A program made the position numbers and the translations under genes. A stretch of DNA of 11,668 nt from JAIOIW01 sp050304175 (lineage in GTDB: Bacteria > Pseudomonadota > Alphaproteobacteria > Rhizobiales > Rhizobiaceae): NCBI GenBank assembly GCA_050304175.1, contig JBNLDE010000191.1, positions 1 through 11,668 of the forward strand, read 5' to 3'. Positions 1 to 7,427 of this stretch are shown here, piece after piece. Position 1 is the stretch's first letter. Each line of letters opens with the position of its first letter. The notes under the pieces were generated by a model that saw only the letters and a program-made list of their open reading frames with translations, was not told the origin of the DNA and searched no databases.

Positions 1-94
1 GTCGGGGGCCAGCCAAGGTTTTCCCCGTCTCCCCTGCTCCCCTTAAAGTGCAACCGTCCGGCACGCACGGGTCGTAGTGCCCGCAGGGGAACCA

Positions 95-146
95 CAAGCG
101 CGCGCAGCAAAAGTGCCACGCGGTTTTGCGTTCGTGCGCGCGCTTG
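95..146. repeat. Long inverted repeat / hairpin
   Basis: Perfect 12-base arms, CAAGCGCGCGCA at 95-106 and TGCGCGCGCTTG at 135-146. A second nested perfect pair, GCAAAA at 107-112 and TTTTGC at 124-129, continues the stem directly on the left side. The right side has a five-base bulge (130-134), and the loop is 11 bases. On the plus strand the stem is followed by ATTTTAG, so it could act as a weak terminator for plus-strand transcripts entering from the left. It could equally be a dispersed palindromic element or part of a structured RNA. Confidence 0.6.
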
Positions 147-160
147 ATTTTAGAGTGGCG

Positions 161-199
161 CAGGGTCCTTTCGAAAAGCCGGCGGCTTTTCGGGCCCTG
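161..199. repeat. Inverted repeat / hairpin
   Basis: CGAAAAGCC at 172-180 and GGCTTTTCG at 184-192 form a perfect 9-bp stem with a 3-base loop. An outer pair, CAGGGTC (161-167) with GGCCCTG (193-199), pairs with one G-T wobble after a four-base bulge on the left side. Neither strand has a T-run after the stem, so a simple intrinsic terminator is unlikely. It lies only 15 bases from the 95-146 hairpin, which suggests a cluster of palindromic elements. Confidence 0.6.
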
Positions 200-398
200 C
201 GGCGAACGCGGCCTCCCCGGGCAACAGCCTGACGTTTGGCCGCTGCCGGAGGCGCCGGTTCCTCCCCGTAATCCCGCCGTCGCGACGAAGCGATCCCGCG
301 GAAGGAACTGGGACCAAGGATAAGGGCGGGGAATGAGGGTGGGGATACAAACGGAAAATTTTTTCCAGAGCCGGGAAGCTGGCAGCAATGCACGGCGT

Positions 399-2429
399 TC
401 AGCCTTCCCCGTCGTCGTCGTCCACGCCATTCTGCCTTTCGGCGATATAATCGTCGGTCGTGCGCGGCACAGGCCGATGGGCGATCGCGAACGGATCCGC
501 GTTGTTCTCGGCCTGCACTTCGAGGCGGCACACATCGCACATCTGCAGCAGTTGCATCCGCTCCGGCGATTCGAACATGCGATGGCTGCCGCCGAGCATG
601 GCGGTGATCTTGTCGATTGTCGATTTGGCCGCGAAGGGTTTGCCGCAACGGATGCACTCGAACGGTTCCTCCTCCTTCAGTGTCACCGCCCGAGAAGCCG
701 ACTGGCCCGTCATCAGCCGGGGCTCCAGGGTCATCACCTTTTCCGGGCAGGTCGCCACGCACAGGCCGCACTGGACGCATGCGCTTTCCACGAAGCGCAG
801 TTGCGGGCGGTCGGGATTGTCGAACAACGCAAATGCCGGGCAGGCGGAGACGCAGGAAAGGCACAGCGTGCAACCTTCGGCGTCGATGTGGACCGCGCCG
901 TAGGGGCTGGATGCCGGCAGCGCGATCGGAGCTTCGCCATTCGCGGCGGGCTTGCCGAGCACGCCGATCGCCGCGCGGGCAATATCGCGCTTGCCGCCCG
1001 CAGGCAGGAACTCATGGGCGGCGACACTGGCGCCGGGTGAATGCGCCCACAGCGTTTCTTCCAGCTTGGAGGGATCGGGTTCCAGCACCAGCCTGGTCCG
1101 GCCGGCACCATGCCCGAGGCCATCGAGAATGGCCTCGGCGAGGGCGATTTCCTCGCTTGCGGCAGCGTATTCGACCTCGTTTTTCGGGTTGCCGAGCACG
1201 ATGACCGAGGAGAAGCCGGCCGAGATCGCGGTCAGCAACGCATCATGGCCGATGCCCGAGGCGGAGTGCACCTGCAGCGGGATCATGTCATGGGGCAGGC
1301 CGCGGCCGAAGCGGGCCATCGCGCCGATCATCTCAAGCCCGAAGCTGCCGTCATGCAGCAACAGGACCGGTGCCTTGCCGCCGGCGGCGAGGTAGCCGCG
1401 CGTGAGGAGTTGGATGGAGCGGACCATGTCGTCGCGTCGGGGGTACTGGTAGGAGACGGCGCCGGTCGGGCAATGGGCGGCGCAATTGCCGCAACCGCCG
1501 CAAATGGCGGGATCGACGGCTACCGTGTCGCCGCTCGACGTGATCGCGCCGGCCGGGCAATTGTCGATGCACTTGTTGCAGCCGGCGATTTTCGAGCGCG
1601 AATGGGCGCAGATCTCGGGGTCGTAGCCGACATAGATCGGCTTCTCGAATTCGCCACTCATCGCCGAGGCTTCGAAGACCGCCCGCATGATCTCGGCCGG
1701 ATTGCCGGGGTCCGGCCGGAAATAGCCGTCGCGGCTCTCGTGGCGGGTGAACAGCGGCGTTCCGCCGGTCAGGTCGACGATCACGCTGCAGGCCGATTTG
1801 GCGCCATCCCTGGGCATGGCGAATTGCAGCTCGCCGCGCGACGAGGGCAGCATCGCGGCATAGCCGTCGACGGTAACTTCGAACGCGCCGAGGGTTCCCG
1901 CTGCGGTGGCGACGGTGCCCGCAAAGACGGGAAAGTCCAGCATGGGCGGCAAGACGATGCCGGCCGCATCCGCCAGCAGCAGGGTCACCGACAGCGAGCG
2001 GTTGAGCAGGGCGGCCGCATCGACAGCCTGCTGTCCCGACCCGGTCACGAGGCAAAGGCCGTCGCTGTGGATCGATTTCAGCCGCGCCGGGCGGTTGGCA
2101 CCGGTCGCGAGCAGGGCAAGCGCGGCCATTTTCGGCCCGGCCCGGTCGCCCGCATCGCTCCATCCGGCGACTTCGCGGATGTTGAAAAAGCGAGGCGCCG
2201 GCTTTCCGGCTCCGTCTGCGATCTCGGCGAACAGCGGCGCTTCCTGCGTGCAGGCCACGAGAACTTCGCCGCCGGCGATGGCATTTTCGAACCGCGACAC
2301 TTCCCGCCGGCACAGATTGGTGTGGACCGTGATGTCGCCGCGGCCGAGTGCCTTGCCGATACAGGCGCCGTCAACCAGCATGGACTTCTCGCAATTGCAG
2401 AGAAGCACCTGTTTTTCCTCGCCTGCCAT
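399..2429 (-). CDS. Multi-cluster 4Fe-4S ferredoxin-like protein
   Basis: A 676-residue cytoplasmic iron-sulfur protein, probably an electron carrier or assembly partner for formate dehydrogenase; that role is inferred from the DUF3305/DUF3306 neighbours. Visible cysteine motifs are C274 with C284-x2-C287-x3-C291-P; C310-x2-C313-x2-C316-x3-C320-P; C520-x2-C523-x2-C526-x3-C530-P; and C551-x2-C554-x2-C557-x3-C561-P. These are two ferredoxin-type pairs separated by a roughly 200-residue domain. A C-terminal CxxC pair set (C592/C595 and C631/C634) looks like an extra metal site. The N-terminal part has scattered cysteines (C11, C13, C24, C40, C60). No signal peptide or membrane segment is evident, and the C-terminus is acidic. 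The start is well placed behind a GGGAGGT ribosome site at 2433-2439 (minus strand). It diverges from the DUF3305 gene. I know no experimentally assigned reaction for this family. Confidence 0.85.
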   Translation of the reverse strand: MAGEEKQVLLCNCEKSMLVDGACIGKALGRGDITVHTNLCRREVSRFENAIAGGEVLVACTQEAPLFAEIADGAGKPAPRFFNIREVAGWSDAGDRAGPKMAALALLATGANRPARLKSIHSDGLCLVTGSGQQAVDAAALLNRSLSVTLLLADAAGIVLPPMLDFPVFAGTVATAAGTLGAFEVTVDGYAAMLPSSRGELQFAMPRDGAKSACSVIVDLTGGTPLFTRHESRDGYFRPDPGNPAEIMRAVFEASAMSGEFEKPIYVGYDPEICAHSRSKIAGCNKCIDNCPAGAITSSGDTVAVDPAICGGCGNCAAHCPTGAVSYQYPRRDDMVRSIQLLTRGYLAAGGKAPVLLLHDGSFGLEMIGAMARFGRGLPHDMIPLQVHSASGIGHDALLTAISAGFSSVIVLGNPKNEVEYAAASEEIALAEAILDGLGHGAGRTRLVLEPDPSKLEETLWAHSPGASVAAHEFLPAGGKRDIARAAIGVLGKPAANGEAPIALPASSPYGAVHIDAEGCTLCLSCVSACPAFALFDNPDRPQLRFVESACVQCGLCVATCPEKVMTLEPRLMTGQSASRAVTLKEEEPFECIRCGKPFAAKSTIDKITAMLGGSHRMFESPERMQLLQMCDVCRLEVQAENNADPFAIAHRPVPRTTDDYIAERQNGVDDDDGEG

Positions 2430-2444
2430 GAAACCTCCCGTTGC

Positions 2445-2460
2445 TTGACCTCGCGGTCAA
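2445..2460. promoter_or_regulatory. Perfect palindrome in divergent promoter gap
   Basis: TTGACC-TCGC-GGTCAA is a perfect inverted repeat (6-base arms, 4-base centre). It lies 15 bases upstream of the minus-strand ferredoxin start and upstream of the plausible ATG starts of the DUF3305 gene, so a bound regulator could control both directions. Its left arm could also be a -35 element for the plus strand, but the sequence 17 bases on (ACATTA) is a poor -10. It is two bases too long between half-sites to be an FNR/FixK or CRP box. No regulator can be named. Confidence 0.45.
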
Positions 2461-2518
2461 AAGCGCGACATTAAGAAAACAGTATGTGTTGTCGATGGGC
2501 AAGCCGAAAAGGGCGGAG

Positions 2519-3064
2519 ATGCCGGAACGCGAGCTACGCATAAATGTCGGCGTGATCGCCGAGCGGCGCAAGGCCTCTTCGCCGTGGGCCGAGGATTACT
2601 GGGTTCCCGTCGCGGTCGTCGAGGGCGAATCCTTACTGGCCGAGGGCGATGTCGTGCGCCAGTCGGACGAGGCGACGGCCTTTTTCCTGGGAACGGCCGA
2701 GATTTATTGCCATGCGACGGAAGCGGAGGCCTATGTCTTCAATTTCGACAGCGTGACGCCCGCGGTCTATGTCGTGTTGCGCCAGAACGAGGACGGTCCG
2801 CTGCCGTGGCGGATTCATGCCGTGACCGTATCACCCTACGAGGCGCAGGATTACTCCGACAGTGCCGAGGACATCGTCGACCGGGTGCAGATGCCGGACG
2901 GGATCGCCAGGGAGGTGAGCGAGTTCATCGAAAAGCACTATGTCGAAACGCCGTTCAAGAAGCGGAAACGGCGGGACTTCAGGCACGAGGAAGCGCAATT
3001 CGGCAATGAACCGATATTCCTCAGGCCCGACCGGGCAAGACCCAAGGGCAAGTTCGATGCCTGA
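2519..3064 (+). CDS. DUF3305 domain-containing protein
   Basis: A 181-residue protein of the DUF3305 family, recognised by the N-terminal block (INVGVIAERRKASSPWAEDYWVPVAV), which I know from memory of the family. The function is unknown. Members usually lie with a DUF3306 gene and a multi-cluster ferredoxin next to formate dehydrogenase, as two of these neighbours do here. The C-terminal part is basic (KKRKRRDF) after a helical stretch; no signal peptide or membrane segment is seen. I chose ATG 2519 because AAGGG (2509-2513) sits five bases before it, and because the residue count ahead of the conserved VGV block fits the family. ATG 2495 (eight more residues) has no visible ribosome site. 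A TTG at 2441 would begin inside the divergent promoter region and is less likely. The stop overlaps the DUF3306 start by eight bases, which suggests coupled translation. Confidence 0.8.
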   Translation: MPERELRINVGVIAERRKASSPWAEDYWVPVAVVEGESLLAEGDVVRQSDEATAFFLGTAEIYCHATEAEAYVFNFDSVTPAVYVVLRQNEDGPLPWRIHAVTVSPYEAQDYSDSAEDIVDRVQMPDGIAREVSEFIEKHYVETPFKKRKRRDFRHEEAQFGNEPIFLRPDRARPKGKFDA

Positions 3065-3764
3065 GCGCGAGGACCAGAATTTCCTGGCGCGCTGGTCGCG
3101 GCGCAAGCGGCAGGCCGGGGACGCGGAGAACGACCCGGCGCCCGAGCCCGGCGCGCCGAAAGCTGTATCCGATGCCCAGTCACCCGATCCATCCGAATTC
3201 GAGGCCGACGAGCTGCCGGCGCGGCTGCTGGACGTTCCGGAGGAGAAGCTCAGCGGGGCCGAGCGTGAATGGCTCGAGAACCGCAGGCAGGCCGAAGCGA
3301 TCGACCTGGAATCCATCGCCTACGAATCCGATTTCGCGCCATTTCTCAAACGCGGCGTGCCGCGCGCGCTGCGCCGGAAAGCGATGCGCAAATTGTGGGC
3401 GAGCAATCCGCTGCTGGCCAATCTCGACGGCCTCAACGACTACGACGAGGATTTCGCCGACCCGGCGCTCAACACGTTTACCTCGATCTGGCAGGTCGGG
3501 CGCGGGTATCTGGGCAACATAAGCGACGATGGCCGCACCGCAACCGCCGGGGAAACCGGTTCCGTGCGCCTTGACCCGGTCGAGACCCCGGAACCCGAGC
3601 CGGACGCGGAACAAGCCGGGGCCGATGGGGACGAACCGGAGAGCGAGGGCGAAACCGCATCCGAAAGCGCGGATGCCGGCCGCCAGCCCGCTTCGGATGA
3701 GGCGGAGAACGACGAGCCGCAGCGGGTGCCGCTGCGTCAACGTTTGAACATCGACCAATCGTGA
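3057..3764 (+). CDS. DUF3306 domain-containing protein
   Basis: A 235-residue protein of the DUF3306 family, recognised by the start motif NFLARWSRRKRQ, the central stretch LKRGVPRALRRKAMRKLWASNP and the following LNDYDEDF...TFTS block. The reaction is unknown. The family co-occurs with DUF3305 and the Fe-S protein near formate dehydrogenases, so an accessory or assembly role is the best inference. The ATG at 3057 lies within the last codons of the DUF3305 gene (overlap 3057-3064), so the two are very likely co-translated. An upstream extension of the frame is possible but would run deep into the DUF3305 gene. The last 60 or so residues are low-complexity and strongly acidic (Glu, Asp, Pro, Ala), probably disordered, ending in a short basic segment. 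No membrane segment or signal peptide is visible. Confidence 0.8.
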   Translation: MPEREDQNFLARWSRRKRQAGDAENDPAPEPGAPKAVSDAQSPDPSEFEADELPARLLDVPEEKLSGAEREWLENRRQAEAIDLESIAYESDFAPFLKRGVPRALRRKAMRKLWASNPLLANLDGLNDYDEDFADPALNTFTSIWQVGRGYLGNISDDGRTATAGETGSVRLDPVETPEPEPDAEQAGADGDEPESEGETASESADAGRQPASDEAENDEPQRVPLRQRLNIDQS

Positions 3765-3790
3765 ACCCGGTTCAGGGCCGATGACGGACG

Positions 3791-3811
3791 GCGGGACGGG
3801 CCGCGGGACGG
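3791..3811 (+). repeat. Short tandem direct repeat in intergenic gap
   Basis: The nine-base word GCGGGACGG occurs at 3791-3799 and again at 3803-3811, a 12-base period. It lies in the 114-bp gap between the DUF3306 stop and the SDR start. I see neither a clear promoter nor a T-tailed hairpin in this gap. The repeat may be chance in GC-rich DNA or a direct-repeat binding site. Confidence 0.25.
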
Positions 3812-3878
3812 ATATCGGGCATCTGGACAATCGGCTTTCGGGGTGAAAACCTGCGCGCCGCAGAGAGAGGAGCCAGCC

Positions 3879-4583
3879 ATGGGCGAAAAGCCGGCTGCAT
3901 TGATCGTCGGCGGCGGCAGCGGGATCGGGGCCGACAGCGCGAAACACCTGGCGCGCGAGGGCTATAACGTGGCCGTGATGTCGTCGTCGGGCAAGGGTGA
4001 GGCGCTCGGCAAGGACCTCGGCGGGCTGGGCTTTACCGGGTCGAACCTGGTGCCCGACGACCTCAGGGCCTTCGTGGAGGCGGCTGTCGCGCGTTTCGGA
4101 CGGATCGACGGGGTGCTGAACTGCACCGGCCACGGGCCGAAGGGCGACGTGCTGGAAATCACCGACGAGGAGTGGCATCGCGGGATGGACGTCTACCTGC
4201 TCAATGTCATTCGCATGGCGCGGCTGGTGACGCCCTATTTGCTCAAGGCCGGCGGCGGCTCGATCGTCAACATCTCCACTTTCGCAGCGTTCGAACCGGA
4301 CCCGATGTTCCCGACCTCGGCGGTGTTCCGCGCCGGACTTGCCGACTTCACCAAGCTTTACAGCGACAAATATGCCAAGGACGGCATCCGCATGAACAAC
4401 GTGCTGCCGGGCTTCATCGAGAGCCTGCCGGTCAAGGAAGAGCGGATTCCGCGCGTTCCCGCAGGGCGCTACGGCCGGGTGGAGGAACTGTCGGAGGTGA
4501 TCGGTTTCCTGATCTCGCCGAAATCGAGCTACATCACCGGCCAGAACATAAGGGTCGATGGCGGCCTGACGGCCTCGGTCTAG
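3879..4583 (+). CDS. SDR-family protein with altered active site
   Basis: A 234-residue protein of the short-chain dehydrogenase/reductase fold, cytoplasmic. The dinucleotide loop GGGSGIG (11-17) is intact, NCTG (81-84) stands for the usual NNAG, N109 matches the structural Asn, and the C-terminal LPGFIESLP and YITGQNIRVDGG blocks are typical. Aligning by eye to FabG on the AGL that follows the catalytic Lys, the Ser/Tyr/Lys positions are T134, S147 and R151, so the canonical proton relay is absent. Close relatives with a similar PTSAVFRAGL block exist in my memory, so this is probably a subfamily trait and not damage. It is the first gene of a four-gene operon, 11 bp before the CoA ligase. 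ATG 3879 is preceded by AGAGAGGAG; a GTG at 3843 would add 12 residues without better support. A role with the CoA ligase or in aromatic catabolism is inferred; the substrate is unknown. Confidence 0.85.
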   Translation: MGEKPAALIVGGGSGIGADSAKHLAREGYNVAVMSSSGKGEALGKDLGGLGFTGSNLVPDDLRAFVEAAVARFGRIDGVLNCTGHGPKGDVLEITDEEWHRGMDVYLLNVIRMARLVTPYLLKAGGGSIVNISTFAAFEPDPMFPTSAVFRAGLADFTKLYSDKYAKDGIRMNNVLPGFIESLPVKEERIPRVPAGRYGRVEELSEVIGFLISPKSSYITGQNIRVDGGLTASV

Positions 4584-4594
4584 GGAGCGGTTCG

Positions 4595-6208
4595 ATGCCG
4601 ATTGCAACAGATGGCCGGACGATTGCCGAGGTCTTTGCCGAGGCGGCGGCAAAATATCCCGATCATTCGTTCCTGGAGGTGCCAGCAGATCCGGACCGCG
4701 GGTACCATGCGGACGGCATCCGGATCACCTATGGCGAGGCGGCCAAGGCGGTCGCGGATATCGCCGGGCGGATGAAGGCGGCGGGCTTCGGCCATGGGCA
4801 CCGTATCGCCGTGCTGGCCGGCAACCGACCCGAAACGTTGCTGATCAAGCTCGCCTGCGCGGAGACGGGCGTCTCCTTCGTGCCGATCAATCCCGATTAC
4901 CGGGTCAGCGAGATCGCCTATCTGCTCAAGGATTCGGGCGCCGGGCTTGCGGTGACGATCCCGGAGCGGGAGGACGATGTCCGCGCCGCGATCGCGGAGG
5001 CGGGCGCTGCGACCGATGTGGCGTATCTTAACGACCGCGAATGGCCGGCGGCGCCGACGCCTGTGCCGGATACGGGACCGGTGACGCCGGAGACGGAATC
5101 GAGCCTGCTCTACACGTCGGGCTCGACCGGCGCGCCGAAGGGCTGCATTCTCAGCCATGCCTACGAGCTTTCCTGCGGCGAATGGTACGCGACGCGCGGC
5201 GGGCTGTTCACGCTCAAGGAGGGCGGCGAGCGCATCTACTGCCCGCTGCCTCTGTTCCACATCAATGCCGGGGTGATCCTCGTCTTCGGCGTGATCGTGA
5301 CCGGCAATTGCCAACTCATCCCCGAGCGGTTCTCGGCGGCCCGCTGGTGGAGCGACATCCGGGCGCTGAAGGCGACGGGCTGCCATTATCTCGGCATTGT
5401 CATCCCGGTGCTGATGAATGCGCCACCGGGGCCGCAGGACCGCGATCACCACCTCAAATGGGGGATCGGCGCCGGCGTGGAACCTTCGCTGCACCGCGCC
5501 TTCGAGGAGCGGTTCGGTTTTCCGCTGATCGAGGTCTGGGGCATGACCGAGATGTGCCGCGTGCTGACCGACTGCCACGAGCCGCGGATGATCGACACAA
5601 GGGCGATGGGCCGGTCAGTGCCGGGGCTGGAGGTGCGCATCGTCGACGAGAAGGACCGGCCGGTGGCGCCCGGCGAGCCGGGCGAACTGTGCGTGCGCCA
5701 TTCGGCTGAAACGCCGCGCAGGGGCGCGTTCTCCGGCTATCTCAACAAGCCGGAAGCGACTGCGGACGCTTGGCGCGGCGGCTGGTTCCACACCGGCGAC
5801 ACCGTCACCCAGGACGAGAGCGGCATGGTGTTCTTCGTCGACCGCAAGAAGAACATCATCCGCCGGTCCGGCGAGAACATCGCCGCGGCCGAGGTGGAGA
5901 ACTGCCTGCAGGAGCATCCGCAAGTCGACCAGGTGGCGGTGATCGCCGCCCCCGACGACATCCGCGAGGAGGAGGTGATGGCCTGCGTCGTCACCCATGG
6001 CACGAAGGACGAGGCGGCGGCGCAGGCGCTATTCGACCATTGCTTCGCGCGGCTGGCCTACTACAAGGCGCCGGGCTGGATCGCGTTCGTCGACGCCCTG
6101 CCGGTAACCGGCACGCAGAAGATCCAGAAACACGCGATCTTCGGCAAGGACCAGGACCCGCGCGCCCATCCGCTTGCCTTTGACCTCAGGGCGCGCAAGA
6201 AGCGCTGA
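4595..6208 (+). CDS. AMP-forming acyl-CoA synthetase
   Basis: A 537-residue ANL-superfamily enzyme that activates a carboxylic acid with ATP and joins it to coenzyme A through an acyl-adenylate. Visible motifs are the phosphate loop LLYTSGSTGAPKG (171-183), GMTE (316-319), HTGD (399-402), the hinge block DRKKNIIRRSGENI (416-429) and the C-terminal catalytic Lys in TGTQKIQK (K509). Full length for the family. The RRSGENI block resembles crotonobetaine/carnitine-type and medium-chain ligases; I cannot name the substrate from sequence. Its place directly before kynU-kynA makes anthranilate or another kynurenine-derived aromatic acid a reasonable candidate, as in the known aerobic 2-aminobenzoyl-CoA route. 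No 2-aminobenzoyl-CoA monooxygenase is in the window. ATG 4595 follows an AGGGAG ribosome site (4582-4587) that begins inside the SDR stop codon. Confidence 0.9.
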   Translation: MPIATDGRTIAEVFAEAAAKYPDHSFLEVPADPDRGYHADGIRITYGEAAKAVADIAGRMKAAGFGHGHRIAVLAGNRPETLLIKLACAETGVSFVPINPDYRVSEIAYLLKDSGAGLAVTIPEREDDVRAAIAEAGAATDVAYLNDREWPAAPTPVPDTGPVTPETESSLLYTSGSTGAPKGCILSHAYELSCGEWYATRGGLFTLKEGGERIYCPLPLFHINAGVILVFGVIVTGNCQLIPERFSAARWWSDIRALKATGCHYLGIVIPVLMNAPPGPQDRDHHLKWGIGAGVEPSLHRAFEERFGFPLIEVWGMTEMCRVLTDCHEPRMIDTRAMGRSVPGLEVRIVDEKDRPVAPGEPGELCVRHSAETPRRGAFSGYLNKPEATADAWRGGWFHTGDTVTQDESGMVFFVDRKKNIIRRSGENIAAAEVENCLQEHPQVDQVAVIAAPDDIREEEVMACVVTHGTKDEAAAQALFDHCFARLAYYKAPGWIAFVDALPVTGTQKIQKHAIFGKDQDPRAHPLAFDLRARKKR

Positions 6209-6233
6209 CAGACATTCACCCACGGGAAAACCC

Positions 6234-7427
6234 ATGACCGATTTCGACTGGACCCGCGAGCTGTTCCACATCCCCGACGGGGTGATCTATCTCGACGGCA
6301 ATTCGCTCGGGCCGCTGCCCAAGGCGGCGAAGGCGCGCGCCGACACCGTGATTGCCGCGGAATGGGGCGAGATGCTGATCGGCGGCTGGAACAAGGCGCG
6401 CTGGATGGAACTGCCGAGGCACCTCGGCGACCGGATCGGCAAGCTGATCGGGGCACAGCCGGGATCGGTGGTGGTCGGCGACACGCTGTCGATCAAGGTC
6501 TACCAGGCGCTGGCGGCGGCGCTGGAGATGCGGCCCGACCGCAAGGTCGTGCTGTCGGACAGCGGTAATTTTCCGACCGACCTCTACATGGCGGAGGGAT
6601 TGCTGGGCACGTTGAAGCAGGGGCACGAGCTGAAGACGGTCGAGCCGGAGCGGGTGGCCGCCGCAATCGACGGGACGGTGGCAGCAGTGATGCTGACCCA
6701 TGTCGACTACCGCACCGGGCGGATGTACGACATGGAGGCGATCACGCGACTGGCGCACGAAGCCGGCGCGGTGATGATCTGGGACCTGGCGCATTCGGCC
6801 GGCGCCGTGCCGGTCGACATTGCCGGCTGCAACGCGGATTTCGCGGTCGGCTGCACCTACAAATATCTCAATGGCGGGCCCGGCGCCCCGGCCTTCATTC
6901 ATGTCCGTCCCGACCTGCAGGGCAGGGCGCGCCCGGCGCTGTCCGGCTGGCTCGGCCATGCCGCGCCGTTCGCCTTCGATCCAGACTACCGGCCGGCGCC
7001 GGACATCGAACGGATGCGCGTCGGCACGCCGCCGGTGATCCAGATGGCGATCCTCGACGCCGCGCTCGACGCCTGGGACGATGTCGACATGGCCGATGTG
7101 CGCGCGCGATCCATCGAGCTTTGCGAGCTGTTCATCGCCGAAGTCGAGCGGCAATGCCCGGGCGTGACGCTTGCCAGCCCGCGCGATCCGGCTGAACGCG
7201 GGTCGCAGGTCTCGTTCCGTTTCGGCGAGGGCTACGCAGCCATGCAGGCGCTGATCGCGCGCGGCGTGATCGGCGATTTCCGTGCGCCGGACATCATGCG
7301 TTTCGGCTTCACGCCGCTCTACACCACGGCCGACGACGTACGCGGAGCGGCGGCGATCCTCGCCGACATCCTGCAAACGAATGCGTGGGACCGGCCCGAA
7401 TTCAGGAAACGGATGGCGGTGACATGA
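6234..7427 (+). CDS. kynU: Kynureninase
   Basis: A 397-residue PLP enzyme of the class V aminotransferase fold. It hydrolyses L-kynurenine to anthranilate and L-alanine (and 3-hydroxykynurenine to 3-hydroxyanthranilate) in the cytoplasm. Visible landmarks are YLDGNSLGPLP (19-29), FPTDLY (113-118), WDLAHSAGA with D184 and H187, the PLP-binding Lys K210 in CTYKYLNGGPG, GWLGH (238-242) and MRFGFTPLY (355-363). Length is close to bacterial family members. The start at 6234 begins the recognisable N-terminus; the ribosome site is modest (GGGAAA). It starts 25 bp after the CoA ligase, and its stop overlaps the kynA start by four bases (ATGA), so these genes form one operon. The pairing with tryptophan dioxygenase indicates tryptophan breakdown rather than NAD synthesis, since no 3-hydroxylase or 3-hydroxyanthranilate dioxygenase is seen. 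Confidence 0.95.
   Translation: MTDFDWTRELFHIPDGVIYLDGNSLGPLPKAAKARADTVIAAEWGEMLIGGWNKARWMELPRHLGDRIGKLIGAQPGSVVVGDTLSIKVYQALAAALEMRPDRKVVLSDSGNFPTDLYMAEGLLGTLKQGHELKTVEPERVAAAIDGTVAAVMLTHVDYRTGRMYDMEAITRLAHEAGAVMIWDLAHSAGAVPVDIAGCNADFAVGCTYKYLNGGPGAPAFIHVRPDLQGRARPALSGWLGHAAPFAFDPDYRPAPDIERMRVGTPPVIQMAILDAALDAWDDVDMADVRARSIELCELFIAEVERQCPGVTLASPRDPAERGSQVSFRFGEGYAAMQALIARGVIGDFRAPDIMRFGFTPLYTTADDVRGAAAILADILQTNAWDRPEFRKRMAVT

Larger units (their letters stand above)
1..398. other. Gene-free stretch with several stem-loops
   Basis: I find no convincing gene here. The open frames crossing it are arginine- and proline-rich, lack domain-like sequence, and overlap the real gene that ends at 399. 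It holds instead a run of inverted repeats: a long one at 95-146, a second at 161-199, a short GGAGG/CCTCC stem at 248-265, the 10-base palindrome CGTCGCGACG at 278-287, and GGAAAA-TT-TTTTCC at 353-366 just past the stop of the minus-strand ferredoxin gene. The stretch around 265-300 resembles the short dispersed intergenic repeats common in alphaproteobacteria. That comparison is from memory and was not searched. Confidence 0.55.

Noticed and set aside
43..873. Possible minus-strand gene covering the left intergenic region
   Set aside because: It overlaps the real ferredoxin gene in another frame for nearly 500 bases, and the remainder translates hairpin repeats into Arg/Pro/Ala-rich sequence.
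2445..2460. FNR/FixK (anaerobox) site
   Set aside because: An FNR box is TTGA-N6-TCAA; here the half-sites are eight bases apart, and the inner bases differ.
1041..2474. A 477-residue open frame on the plus strand
   Set aside because: It is antisense to the ferredoxin-like gene, has arginine/glycine/alanine-rich sequence without domain character, and arises from GC-rich codon bias.
3180..4652. A 490-residue open frame on the minus strand
   Set aside because: It runs antisense through the DUF3306 and SDR genes, both of which show clear family motifs and ribosome sites; its own translation is compositionally skewed.
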